A DNA stretch of 64,000 bases, taken from assembly GCF_963169125.1 (NCBI RefSeq), contig NC_084795.1, forward strand, positions 187,772,214 through 187,836,213. The letters run 5' to 3'. This DNA comes from Humulus lupulus (taxonomy: Eukaryota > Streptophyta > Magnoliopsida > Rosales > Cannabaceae). Positions within the stretch are counted from its first letter, which is position 1; each line of letters opens with the position of its first letter. The position numbers were made by a program, and so were the translations under genes. Positions 46,595 to 56,540 of the stretch are shown piece after piece. The notes under the pieces are model-generated. The model made no database searches. It was not told the DNA's origin and saw only the letters and a list, made by a program, of their open reading frames with translations.

Positions 46595-49500
46595 ATGGCC
46601 GCAAACAATCAGAACACTCCTGAAGAAAATTATCCAAGGCGTCCTGAAAAACAGCCAATGGAGAACCCGGACGCTGATGAAAGGAGTGGGTCCTCTGATT
46701 CCCGGGGACCACCTCCACAATCAAGGGATGAGGACATGTATTATAACCCTGAGCGTTATGTCCCTATTGTAGAATTGGAGAATCGGCAGCTGAAACAGCT
46801 GTTGGTAGAAGCCAACAAACGTAACGAGGAGTTGACTAGGATAGCCGCAGAGGCGCAGGTGGCTCAGCCCCCGCCTCCACGCGAAGACCAAGTCCCTTCT
46901 CCAAGGGACGTGCACGTTCCTCCCCGGAGGCCCCGTGGACGTCCACGAAAAAATGCTGCCACAAGGAGGCCAGCACAACCTCCAGCACCAACAGAGCCAT
47001 CCGCTCCTTCTAGGCCTCAGAGGAGTACCCGAGCTCGGGTCCCGCCTAATCCACCTGTGGAAGTGCCTGCAGGAACTGAGAACAACCGAGCTCCTGCCGA
47101 GGTTCGGACTCAGGTTCCTGGTAGTGCACCGAACGCAACTGGCCCATCTCGGGCAAATTCTGGACCCTCCAGGCCGAGGCAAGGACGACAACCACTGTCA
47201 CCTATACGGTTCCCTCCGTCTCCCATAAGATATCCTTCACCTCCCCGCAGAAACGCTCAACCTGGTCGAGATCAGGATCAAGGGCGTACAGGGGAAAGAC
47301 AAAGAAACAGGGAGACGTTCCAGGGGCGGAAAGGCGCGCCATCCGAGAGAAGTCAGACGTCCCGATCTCGCACTGCAGAGACAAGGCGACGGAGAAAGGA
47401 CCCACCACGAAATGACCGATCAATGAATTTTACCAGTGATGAGTCCGGAGAAACTAGGTCCGTCAGTAAACACGACCAGGGTCGTAAAAATACTGGAAAT
47501 CACAAGAGCCATCCTGACCTGCGAAATCATCTGAATCAGAGCAGGGGGAAGGGAGATCAGACAAATCCGGATCTTAGGAATCATCTGAATGGGCGTAGAG
47601 ATCCCTCACGGAGACGCGAGCCTGGGATCGCGATTAATGACTATCAATTCCAAACACCACCTAAGGACCCAGTCCAAGAAAGGATTGATCAGCTCGAAAA
47701 AGCCTTTAGGCTTTTGAAGAATGAACGAGGGAGTGGTCGATACGAGGACTCTGATGAGGAGCTCGAGCAGTTTGCTCCCAATATTTCTAACACTCAGTTT
47801 CCTCAAGGGTTCTGGATTCCTCACGTCCCAGCGTTTGAAGGAAAAACCGACCCATGTAGCCACCTGAGTACATTCAACACAATTATGAGAGCCAGTAACG
47901 TAGGTTACGAGCTCAGATGCATGTTGTTTCCGACATCATTGGCCGGACCTGCCAAGAGTTGGTTCGAGAAGTACAAGAGACACTCGATAACTTCGTGGGA
48001 TCAATTGTCTAGAGACTTCAAGAAGCAATTCCGAGCTATGTTGGGAGTCAGACCAGAGGCGTCCACTTTGACTAACGTCCGGCAACAGCCGGGTGAAACA
48101 CTGAAAAGCTACCTGACAAGATTTAATCTAGAGGTCGCCCGGGCACGAGATGTGGACGACAGTGGACACTTGATGGCTATCCGAGCTGGTGTGTTGCCTG
48201 GAAGCGCCCTTTGGGATGACATGCAAGGGAAACCGGTGAGGTCAATAACTGAGTTTAACAAACGAGCGCAGAGATTTGTCAATGTAGAGGAAGCGAGGTC
48301 AACGCTAAAAGCAACCTCGCAAACCGAAACTACAACGATAAACATTAACTCCGCCTCAACCTCGGCTGACCCAGCAACTTCACAGCCTACCATAGAGAAT
48401 CCCTCTAAGAGGAAAAAGAGCGAGGGAAATAACCCCGAGGCTGAAGGGGGAGAGAAAAAGAAAGGAGAAAGGTATTACTCCGTATACAAAGTACACACCG
48501 AGCTCAATGAGTCTCGGGAAAATATATACCTGGCTAATGAAAACCAGGTCCCCTTCAGGCGTCCGGACCCAATGAGGAATCAAAAGTCCAAGAGGGATTC
48601 CAGTAAGTACTGCCGGTTTCATAGAGACACCAGACACACAACTGATGAGTGCCGGCAGCTGAAGGACGAGATCGAAGGGTTGATCTCGAGGGGTTATTTC
48701 CGGCAGTATGTCAAAAACCAGAGTACTGGACAGACTACTGCCAGCCAGAGAGTAGCCGCGCTTCCAGCAGCACAGAATAATAACTCCCGATCTCGGGAAG
48801 AAGACAGGCCTCCGCCGATAGATGGAGAGGACGTAATAACCATCTCGGGCGGTCCTCATCTCACAGGAGGAGGTAGAAATGCTCAAAAGCGATATGTGAA
48901 TGAACTGAAGACAGGGGACGGGTCTCCTTATGAACCCGAACCAAGGGCACCAAAAAGCCAAAGGGTTGAAACTCAGCCTATAACCTTCACCGAGGAAGAT
49001 GCCTCCCATGTCCAGTTCCCTCATCATGATCCACTTGTCATCACCCTGCAGCTTGCCAACAAAAGAGTGCGCCGAGTTCTCATAGACAATGGGAGCTCAG
49101 TTAACATTCTTTATAAAGCGATACTAGGGAAAATGGGACTCTCCCTTCGCGACCTGAAGGCTTGTGCAACCACTTTGTACGGCTTTTCTGGAGAAGGAAC
49201 CGCCTGTATGGGGTCCATCGAACTCCCTGTGACCTTGGGAGACTATCCATTCTCGGTGACCAAGATGATGGAGTTCGTGGTAGTAGAGTTACCATCTGCC
49301 TACAATGTACTGCTCGGGAGACCCGCCCTGGTCGGGCTGGGGGCAGTTTCATCTGTAAGGCATCTAGCCCTTAAGTTCCCAACTCCAAGCGGGGTCGGAA
49401 CATTGAAAGGAGATCAATTGGCAGGAAGGGAGTGCTACAGCATTTCCTTGAGGGGAAAGAAACAAACGAGCGCTCAGGCACTCGTTGTAATGCAAAATAA

Positions 49501-49660
49501 AGATGGGACAGTAGTGAAAATTGATGAGGAGATCGATCCAAGGATTGAGGAAAAAGTTGACCTCCAACCTTTGGAGGAGCTCGAAGAGGTTCAGCTCGAT
49601 GAAGCTGATCCCTCAAAGAAGGTGAAGGTCGGGAAACACCTCCAAGACGAATCAAAATAG
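46595..49660 (+). CDS. gag: TatB gag-protease polyprotein
   Basis: 1,021 residues from ATG 46595 (context ttcATGG), 49 bases after the LTR. Residues 1-400 are low-complexity, Pro/Arg-rich and basic, probably RNA-binding. The retrotransposon gag domain covers about 405-565 (WIPHVPAFEGKTDP, SWFEKYKRHSITSWDQL, FKKQFRAMLG). A Cys/His segment, CRFHRDTRHTTDEC, lies at about 673-686, before RQLKDEIEGL. The aspartic protease core is at about 820-930: LIDNGSSVNIL with the catalytic Asp near 831, and LLGRPAL near the end. DNGSS replaces the commoner DTGSS; TatA has DTGSS. The frame ends at TAG 49658 in the context AAA TAG CAA TTA, and the downstream RT is in the same frame. Confidence 0.93.
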   Translation: MAANNQNTPEENYPRRPEKQPMENPDADERSGSSDSRGPPPQSRDEDMYYNPERYVPIVELENRQLKQLLVEANKRNEELTRIAAEAQVAQPPPPREDQVPSPRDVHVPPRRPRGRPRKNAATRRPAQPPAPTEPSAPSRPQRSTRARVPPNPPVEVPAGTENNRAPAEVRTQVPGSAPNATGPSRANSGPSRPRQGRQPLSPIRFPPSPIRYPSPPRRNAQPGRDQDQGRTGERQRNRETFQGRKGAPSERSQTSRSRTAETRRRRKDPPRNDRSMNFTSDESGETRSVSKHDQGRKNTGNHKSHPDLRNHLNQSRGKGDQTNPDLRNHLNGRRDPSRRREPGIAINDYQFQTPPKDPVQERIDQLEKAFRLLKNERGSGRYEDSDEELEQFAPNISNTQFPQGFWIPHVPAFEGKTDPCSHLSTFNTIMRASNVGYELRCMLFPTSLAGPAKSWFEKYKRHSITSWDQLSRDFKKQFRAMLGVRPEASTLTNVRQQPGETLKSYLTRFNLEVARARDVDDSGHLMAIRAGVLPGSALWDDMQGKPVRSITEFNKRAQRFVNVEEARSTLKATSQTETTTININSASTSADPATSQPTIENPSKRKKSEGNNPEAEGGEKKKGERYYSVYKVHTELNESRENIYLANENQVPFRRPDPMRNQKSKRDSSKYCRFHRDTRHTTDECRQLKDEIEGLISRGYFRQYVKNQSTGQTTASQRVAALPAAQNNNSRSREEDRPPPIDGEDVITISGGPHLTGGGRNAQKRYVNELKTGDGSPYEPEPRAPKSQRVETQPITFTEEDASHVQFPHHDPLVITLQLANKRVRRVLIDNGSSVNILYKAILGKMGLSLRDLKACATTLYGFSGEGTACMGSIELPVTLGDYPFSVTKMMEFVVVELPSAYNVLLGRPALVGLGAVSSVRHLALKFPTPSGVGTLKGDQLAGRECYSISLRGKKQTSAQALVVMQNKDGTVVKIDEEIDPRIEEKVDLQPLEELEEVQLDEADPSKKVKVGKHLQDESK

Positions 49661-49666
49661 CAATTA
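49658..49666 (+). promoter_or_regulatory. Stop codon in a UAG-CAA-UUA context
   Basis: tagcaatta separates protease from RT with the frame unchanged. UAG followed by CARYYA is the classical leaky context of tobamovirus replicase genes and related readthrough sites. TatA has a sense codon at the aligned place, so a simple nonsense mutation (for example GAG to TAG) is an equally good explanation. Confidence 0.4.
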
Positions 49667-51019
49667 ATTTGCTTTCTGAAGAAAAACCAGGATGTCTTCG
49701 CGTGGTCACACTCTGACATGGTGGGAATAAGCCCTAATGTAGCGAGCCACGCATTGAATATAGACAAAAGCTTTCCCCCGAAGCAGCAAAAGCGAAGGCA
49801 GCTGGATGAAGACAGAAAGAAATCACTAAAGGAGGAAGTGGACAGGCTGAAAGCAAATAATTTCATAAGGGACGCTTTTTACCCTGATTGGGTGGCCAAT
49901 CCAGTGTTGGTCCCGAAGCCCAATGGGACGTGGAGGACGTGCATTGACTACTCGGACCTCAACAAGGCCTGCCCAAAAGACTGTTTTCCCCTGCCGAGAA
50001 TTGATCAGCTCGTAGACGCCACGGCGGGACATGGTCTGATGTCGTTCATGGATGCCTATTCTGGATATAACCAGATTCCCATGCATGCCCCCGACCAAGA
50101 GCATACGAGCTTCATCACAGATAAAGGGCTCTACTGCTACAATGTCATGCCATTCGGACTCAAGAATGCCGGAGCCACGTACCAGCGGCTCGTAAACATG
50201 ATGTTCTCAGAGAAAATAGGGAACAACATGGAAGTTTATGTTGACGACATGCTTGTAAAGTCTCAACTTAACAAGAACCATGTTGATGACCTCGAAGAGT
50301 GCTTTGGCGTGCTCAGAAAATACAACATGAAGTTGAATCCTCAGAAGTGCACTTTTGGGGTGTCTTCAGGAAAATTTCTGGGTTTCATTGTCAATTCTCA
50401 TGGGATCGAGGCTAATCCCGACAAAATAAAGGCCCTGATCGATATGCCTTCACCTCGGAAGCATAAAGATGTTCAAAGCCTGACTGGCAGGATGGTAGCT
50501 CTGAGCAGGTTCATCTCGAAGTCAACAGACCGCGGTCTCCCATTCTTCAACTTATTGAAAGGAAGTAAGAAGTTCGAATGGACAGATGAGTGCGAGCTAG
50601 CCTTTCAGGAGCTCAAAAAGCACCTAGCCGAACTGCCCATCCTATCAAAGCCTGAGACGGAAGAAGTACTGTTCCTATACCTCTCAACTACCGAACACGC
50701 GATAAGCGCGGTGCTCGTCCGAGAGGAAGAGAGAATACAGAAACCCGTCTACTATATCAGTAAAAGATTACTGGGGGCAGAGTCAAGATATCCACTGATG
50801 GAGAAGCTCGCCCTCAGTCTGATACACTCATCTCGAAAGCTCCGCCCTTACTTTCAGGCATATCCTATCCATGTACTAACAGATCAACCACTAAGGCAAG
50901 TCTTGTCTAAACCAGAGGCGTCTGGTCGACTCCTAAAGTGGGCTGTTGAGCTCGGACAGTTGAGATCACCTACCATCCGAGAACGACCATCAAGGCACAA
51001 GCGTTGGCGGACTTCATAG
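49661..51019 (+). CDS. pol: TatB reverse transcriptase region of pol
   Basis: Copies the element RNA into DNA. The frame is open from just after the TAG at 49658; the first ATG is 49718 but the homology (FLKKNQDVFAWSHSDM) starts before it. This suggests expression as a fusion with gag-protease rather than from its own start. RT motifs include LVPKPNGTWRTCIDY, SFMDAYSGYNQI, VMPFGLKNAGATYQR and the catalytic YVDD at 50237-50248. The connection domain and the start of RNase H-like sequence follow. The frame ends at 51019 only because one base is missing near 50961 (cagttgag where cag-tty-gag is expected). After that point the residues are out of frame. Confidence 0.9.
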   Translation, partial: QLICFLKKNQDVFAWSHSDMVGISPNVASHALNIDKSFPPKQQKRRQLDEDRKKSLKEEVDRLKANNFIRDAFYPDWVANPVLVPKPNGTWRTCIDYSDLNKACPKDCFPLPRIDQLVDATAGHGLMSFMDAYSGYNQIPMHAPDQEHTSFITDKGLYCYNVMPFGLKNAGATYQRLVNMMFSEKIGNNMEVYVDDMLVKSQLNKNHVDDLEECFGVLRKYNMKLNPQKCTFGVSSGKFLGFIVNSHGIEANPDKIKALIDMPSPRKHKDVQSLTGRMVALSRFISKSTDRGLPFFNLLKGSKKFEWTDECELAFQELKKHLAELPILSKPETEEVLFLYLSTTEHAISAVLVREEERIQKPVYYISKRLLGAESRYPLMEKLALSLIHSSRKLRPYFQAYPIHVLTDQPLRQVLSKPEASGRLLKWAVELGQLRSPTIRERPSRHKRWRTS

Positions 51020-52791
51020 TGGAGTGCACCGGTATCACCGACGACGAGGTAACAACCACGGCCCACGAGCTGTGGAAACTTTACGTCGACGGGTCGTCAA
51101 ATGAAAATGGAGCGGGGGTAGGAGTTATTCTGATCACTCCTGCAGGGAGCAAATTTCACTCTACGTTAAGGTTCGGCTTTAAAGCATCTAATAATGAAGC
51201 TGAGTACGAGGCTTTACTTGCGGGACTACGAATAGCAAAAGAGCTCAAGGCCAAAGCTATACATTGCTACAGCGACTCCCAGCTCGTGGTTAATCAAATC
51301 TTGGGAGAATACCAGGCTCGTGGTACAAAAATGGCAGCTTATCTGGAGAAGGCAAAGTCCTCATTGGAGTTTTTTGAGTTTTATGCAATCGAACAGGTTC
51401 CCCGAGAACAAAACTCAAATGCAGATGCCTTAGCTCGGCTCGCCACCTCCGCCGAAAATGAGGAGCTGAATGTTGTACCCGTAGAACACCTGTCAGCACC
51501 CAGCATTACTGAGCCTGACGAGGAAGATGTGTGTATGATCGAGACAGAGCCGACCTGGATGAGCCCGATAGTTGAGTACCTCGAAAATGGAATTCTTCCA
51601 AAAGATCGAAATCAGGCTCGGAAACTAATGTATCAACTTCCTCGTTACACCATCCTGGACGGAAGGCTATACAGAAGAGGGTATTCCATGCCATTGCTCA
51701 GATGTGTAACTCCTCCCGAGGCAAAGAAGATTATTGAAGAAATTCATGAAGGGTTCTGCGGAGACCATACCGGGGGGCATAGCCTGTCCAAGAAGATTAT
51801 ATGCCAAGGATATTTCTGGCCAACCATTAAAACAGATTCTTTCGAGTACGTGAAAAAGTGCGACAAATGCCAGAGATTCGCCATGATACCCCGAGCTCCA
51901 CCTTCCGAACTGACCATGTTGACATCCCCATGGCCTTTTGCGGTATGGGGCATCGACCTCATAGGCTCACTCCCAACTGGCAAAGGAGGAGTAAAGTATG
52001 CTGTGGTTGCGGTTGATTACTTCACAAAATGGACGGAGGCTGAACCATTGGCGACCATAACTTCGAAGAAGATCCTAGATTTCGTGGTAAAGAACATCGT
52101 ATGCCAATATGGAGTGCCAAGAAAGATTGTGTCTGACAACGGAACCCAGTTTGATTGCGACTTATTTACCAACTTTTGTAACAAGAACGGTATAATAAAG
52201 AGCTTTTCGTCAGTGGCTCACCCTCAGGCGAATGGTCAGGTCGAAGACGTTAATAAAACTCTCAAAAGTTCCTTGAAGAAAAAGTTGGAAGAAGCAAAGG
52301 GACGATGGCCTGAGGAATTACCTCAAGTCCTTTGGGGATATAGAACTACAGCTCGGACATCAACTGGACATACCCCGTTTTCTCTAGCATACGGCTGCGA
52401 GGCAATGTTGCCCATTGAGGTCGAAATTCCAACGATTCGAACTCAGATTTACGACCAAAGTTCCAATCATACTCAGCTCAAAGAAACCCTAGACTTGATC
52501 GAAGAAAAAAGGGAGGAGGCTCAGCTGAGAAATGCTGCTTACCAGCAACGAACCACAAGATATTTCAATAAAAGAGTTCGAGATCGAAAGTTTGGAGTAG
52601 GAGATCTGGTATTGAGACGCGTATTCTTAGCAACCCGAGATCCAGCAGCAGGAGTACTCGGGCCAAACTGGGAAGGACCGTACCAGATAGAATCAGTCAT
52701 CCGCCCTGGCGTATACAAACTTGCGAGATTAGATGGGAGCCTCATACCACGAGCATGGAATGGCGAACACCTTAGACCTTATTATCAATAG
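50962..52791 (+). CDS. pol: TatB RNase H and integrase region of pol
   Basis: Continues pol in the shifted frame from EITYHPRTTIKAQALADF. RNase H has LYVDGSSNENGAGVGV (51070s), NNEAEYEALLAGL and YSDSQLVVNQ, the expected Asp/Glu/Asp set. The integrase has the HHCC finger (HEGFCGDHTGGHS ... CDKCQ, 51745-51880). Its core acids are Asp at 51955, Asp at 52135 and Glu at 52243, with 35 residues between the last two. The GPY/F module GPNWEGPYQIESV and the end EHLRPYYQ stop at 52791. All key residues are present. There is no credible independent start, so it depends on readthrough and on the lost base upstream. Confidence 0.9.
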   Translation, partial: EITYHPRTTIKAQALADFIVECTGITDDEVTTTAHELWKLYVDGSSNENGAGVGVILITPAGSKFHSTLRFGFKASNNEAEYEALLAGLRIAKELKAKAIHCYSDSQLVVNQILGEYQARGTKMAAYLEKAKSSLEFFEFYAIEQVPREQNSNADALARLATSAENEELNVVPVEHLSAPSITEPDEEDVCMIETEPTWMSPIVEYLENGILPKDRNQARKLMYQLPRYTILDGRLYRRGYSMPLLRCVTPPEAKKIIEEIHEGFCGDHTGGHSLSKKIICQGYFWPTIKTDSFEYVKKCDKCQRFAMIPRAPPSELTMLTSPWPFAVWGIDLIGSLPTGKGGVKYAVVAVDYFTKWTEAEPLATITSKKILDFVVKNIVCQYGVPRKIVSDNGTQFDCDLFTNFCNKNGIIKSFSSVAHPQANGQVEDVNKTLKSSLKKKLEEAKGRWPEELPQVLWGYRTTARTSTGHTPFSLAYGCEAMLPIEVEIPTIRTQIYDQSSNHTQLKETLDLIEEKREEAQLRNAAYQQRTTRYFNKRVRDRKFGVGDLVLRRVFLATRDPAAGVLGPNWEGPYQIESVIRPGVYKLARLDGSLIPRAWNGEHLRPYYQ

Positions 52792-53642
52792 TATAGGAAA
52801 AGTGTTGCCTGTAACCATGAATTTTTATCTGTTACTTTGTTTTTGAATAACATGTCTACTTTGTTTCGCATGTAATTTTTTTATTTTTTTATTTTTGCAA
52901 TCTCTCTTAATTTAATAACCTATGGTCACACTCATAGGATATTAAGGGGGCATCATTGGTATACATACCACCAGCTTAAAAAATAAAAAATAATAAATAA
53001 AACATAAAGTATTTGGATATAACCAAATACGCGAGCTTAAATAGTTCGGACTTAACCGAGCAAGCTTAGATAGTTCGGACTTAACCGAGTCATCAAAAAC
53101 ATACTAAGTGTTTGGATATAACCAAATACGAGCTTAAACAGGTTTGGAACAAACCAGCCAACTTATCGATCGATGATAAATGGGAACCTAAACCTATCGC
53201 GAAATATGTCGAGATCGAGGCTGGAATATCTTAAAAAGAAAAATAGTTTCGAACTCGTAACCTCGGAGCCAAAATACTGAGGAAGAGGAAAAGTGACTAA
53301 AAAGATAACCAAATCATTCATATTACATACCATATAAGTACTTTCGAGTTCATGGTTGGAGTAATATCCGACCTTGATAAATAACGAGGTCGGAAACGGA
53401 TAATTCGAATAAACTATGCATGAATGCATCGAATTTCGAGCCTAAAATCCAAACTATGTTTGTATGCATAAATAAACATAAACGAGTTCATCAATTATAA
53501 GAATGTGCAAAATATTTCGAGCCAAGAAATATAAGACATGTAAAAGAATTAGTTAAAGAAGTTGTATCAGCCCCATGGGCATAAACTACAATAAATACAT
53601 AAGGGGACGCAGCCCCGATAACTGATCTCCCCGAGGTCAGAT
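52792..53642. other. TatB spacer with short repeats
   Basis: No gene. It contains two copies of tttggatataaccaaatacg (about 53012 and 53111) and two of tagttcggacttaaccgag (about 53041 and 53071). It separates the convergent sense and antisense genes. Confidence 0.6.
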
Positions 53643-56540
53643 TCAGTGAAGAGGAGTCTCCTTGGCCTTCTCAGCATCAGTGGCACCGGACCCCTCAGGA
53701 CGAATAGCATGACTATCCTCCTGAGCTTCCTCCGAAACGGTACCCGGAGCAGCCTTTTCCTTCTCGAGCTGCTCAGCCTTCTCTTTCTCAAGCCGTTCAA
53801 CCTCTTCCTTCTCGAGCCGAGCATTCCATCGTTCAAGGAATGACGCCTTGTGGGGACCCAAAAAACTGGTGTCCAGTTCTTCGTTATAGGCCCACATCCG
53901 GTACATGGCTGAGTCGACCGCCGTTTCCTTCTTTTCTTTGTACTCGGCAGTAAGGCGGGTTTTGATATCCTCCATAAGGTCGAGGGTGACGGCCTTGTCT
54001 TCCTCGAGCTTCTTATTGGTCTCCCGAAGCTGGATGTTATCTTTCTTTTGCTCCTCGAGTTTGGTTTTCAGATTTCCGAGCTCCTTGGCCATTTCCTCAC
54101 GCTCCTTAACCGCTGCCTCGAGCTTAGTATTCGCCGTCTTCAGGTCATCATTCGCTCTAAGGTGGAGGTCCCTCTCCTCTTGGGCGTGGGTCCTGCTCGA
54201 ATGGATCTCGTTGTTCAGCTCGTAATTGAGCTGGGCAGTGAAAGCAAGAGCCTGAAAAAAGGAAGAAACCACCATTAGCCTCGAGACAGTATGAATGTAA
54301 GCAAAAGGAATATAGAAGGATACTTACCGCGGCAGTGTGCTCGATACTCTTCTCGTACAGGACAGTGCGGTCTCGGGTGCCAGTTAGACACTGCCACTGA
54401 GGAGCCTCGAAACTACCGTAGCTCTGGCCGATCCGGGACATGACATCCGAAATCAGCGTAGACCCATGAGGTCCGGCAGCGTTATCCACCACATACGAAT
54501 CCATATGGGTGGAGATGGTTAGCTTCTGAGCTCGAGAAGCAGAAGGTCTCTTGGCGAGCTGAGTAGAAGGTGTTTGACCCGCCACAGGAGGTTGGGATTC
54601 GACCACGGCAGGGATACCAGCCTGCGAGGCCGGCGCCACCTCAGAGACGACGGCCTGCGAGGGTGGCATCATCGTGGGGGCGTTAGTCTGGCCAGTCGAC
54701 GCAGCAGCAGAGCTCGAAGCCGGCGGGGGAGGAGGAGGCGTTTTCCTAGATCTCTTGGAGCCTTTCCCAGGCTGGCTGGTTTTCAGTCCCCCTGCCCTGG
54801 GGCGTTTGCTCCTCTTGGCACCCGCATTGTCGATAAGGGCATCGAGGTCGGAGTCCATATCGCCTGCACAAGTCATCACAGTGAGTCAGTAAAAGAGATA
54901 CAAGTTACTTCAGCATCACGTATAGAGTGGTGGAAGAAAAAACCTAACTGGAACTTTCCCCCGAGCTTGAGCTTGGGGACCATGAAATTCCCCCGTCTTC
55001 AGAAGAGGCGGGGGGAGTGCCTTCCCTATAAGTTGGTGATAACCTCGAAAGGTCCCTATAATCATTGGTCCCATACTGCACAGCTATCCCATTCCACACC
55101 TCGTCCGTGGTATACATAGTGTCGTATTTTCCGAGCCCACTATCAAACCTATGGACACAGTCATCTACCCAACTCCATATGTAGAAGTGGTATCTATCCT
55201 GTGGGCACGAGACTAGTCTATTGGGTCTGTGTTTTAGCAAAGTGGGGGACCACATTCTTGAAGTAGGAAGGGTTTTACCTTCATCTGAGTCCGAGCTCGA
55301 TGCTTCGTCGTTGGCTTCGTTCCCAGATCGCGGACTCCTCAAGCGAACTGGGAGAGGTGCCCTCTTTTCTCTCCTCGGAAGAAGGGTGTTTGTGGGCTGT
55401 GGCACCTCCTCCCAACGTTCGTATTTTTATTAGACCAGTCAGAGGTTGACTGACCTTCTCCCAACAACCCATAGGCTCGGAGCTGGTCCTCATGAAGAAG
55501 ATATGAGAGAGACCTCCTGCCATAAGGAAGTCCGAGCAAGGCCTCTCTATGTTCCCTCATTGTCTTGGAGGGGGAGGGACGCTGAAAATTAGCTGAAAGG
55601 CGAAGCACATTTCAGCTAAGTGTGGACTTAAGGGCTAAATCTCCGAGCTTATAAAAAAAAATAGTAACAAGAGTACTTACGAATCCGCCTGAAAGAACGA
55701 TGTCGAGACGGGGACAGACCGTCTGTCCAGAAAAAAGCCTTCTTGGAGTCAGGAGGGTGGTTTGGAAGATCTTCAAAAATCTTTGTCTCCTTAGGGTAGC
55801 TCGAGAGATAGTAAAAACCATCCCCTCCCCGAGCTCGGGAGGGGTTACTTTTCAAACAAAAGAGATATAAAATCTCTTGAGGTGAGGGTCCTTTCCACTG
55901 CAGCTCGTGATACAAGGACCTCAGGGCAGACAGCACCCTGTACGAATTGGTGTTGAGTTGGAATGGAGCCAACCCAACGAAATCAATGAAGTCTCTGAAA
56001 AAGGACTTCAAAGGCAGCAGAGCTCCCGCCCTTATATGTTCCTGGCTCCAGGCCGCGTATTTCACACTGGAATCGCGACCCCCAGGGGCGAAAAAGCTCC
56101 GTTCATGCCTTGTCGGAGCTCGATACTTCAGTGTGTCCAACGAACTAAGGCCATGGAGGGCCAAGATATCGGTTATTTGGTCGGTGGTGGCAACCGAGCT
56201 CTGGTAGAATTCGGCTTCAAACATCTCCCTCCTAGGCTGTGAAGACGAAGGCTCCGTCATTAAGGAAAACTGGAGTTCCCCTGGGCGGTATGCAACTGTG
56301 ACTTTTAACGCTGGGTCGAGGGGGATTGGCCTTGGTCCTGGGTTGGGCTCCGGATAGATGGCTTCCCGGAGGACTTTTCTCTTCTTTTCAATGACCTCGT
56401 CTATCTGACGACGATAGTGGGCTCGAATGTCCTCCTGCTCACGCGCAAGCTCGTATTCTTTTATCCGACGTTGGTTCCGGGCAAAGACCGATTCCGGGCT
56501 CGGAGATTTGGGCTCGTAAGGGATTTCTCGTAATGACCCT
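53643..56540 (-). CDS. TatB antisense spliced gene (PF04195-like plus coiled coil)
   Basis: Reads leftward. Exon 1 (about 56540-55682) is open without a clear first ATG. It contains a charged helix (RRIKEYELAREQEDIRAHYR) and then a domain with LPLKSFFRDFIDFVGLAPFQ and TNSYRVLSALRSLYHEL, resembling PF04195. It ends at a consensus donor (gtaagt). Exon 2 lies about 55615-54950, with uncertain internal splicing or a frame change near 55440. Exon 3 (54863-54328) starts after gtgcag with MDSDLDALIDN and is Pro/Ala/Lys-rich. Exon 4 (54251-53643) starts after ttttttcag and is a long coiled coil ending AKETPLH. TatA shares exon order, the MDS exon start and both splice junctions. Function unknown. Confidence 0.72.

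Noticed and set aside
46721..49027. Long minus-strand open frames opposite TatB gag
   Set aside because: They are opposite-strand shadows of a GC-rich sense ORF with clear domain homology; nothing in them is recognisable.
53905..54225. Plus-strand Ser/Leu-rich frame opposite the TatB antisense coiled-coil exon
   Set aside because: Complement of Glu/Lys/Leu codons. The minus strand has the splice sites and the homolog in TatA.
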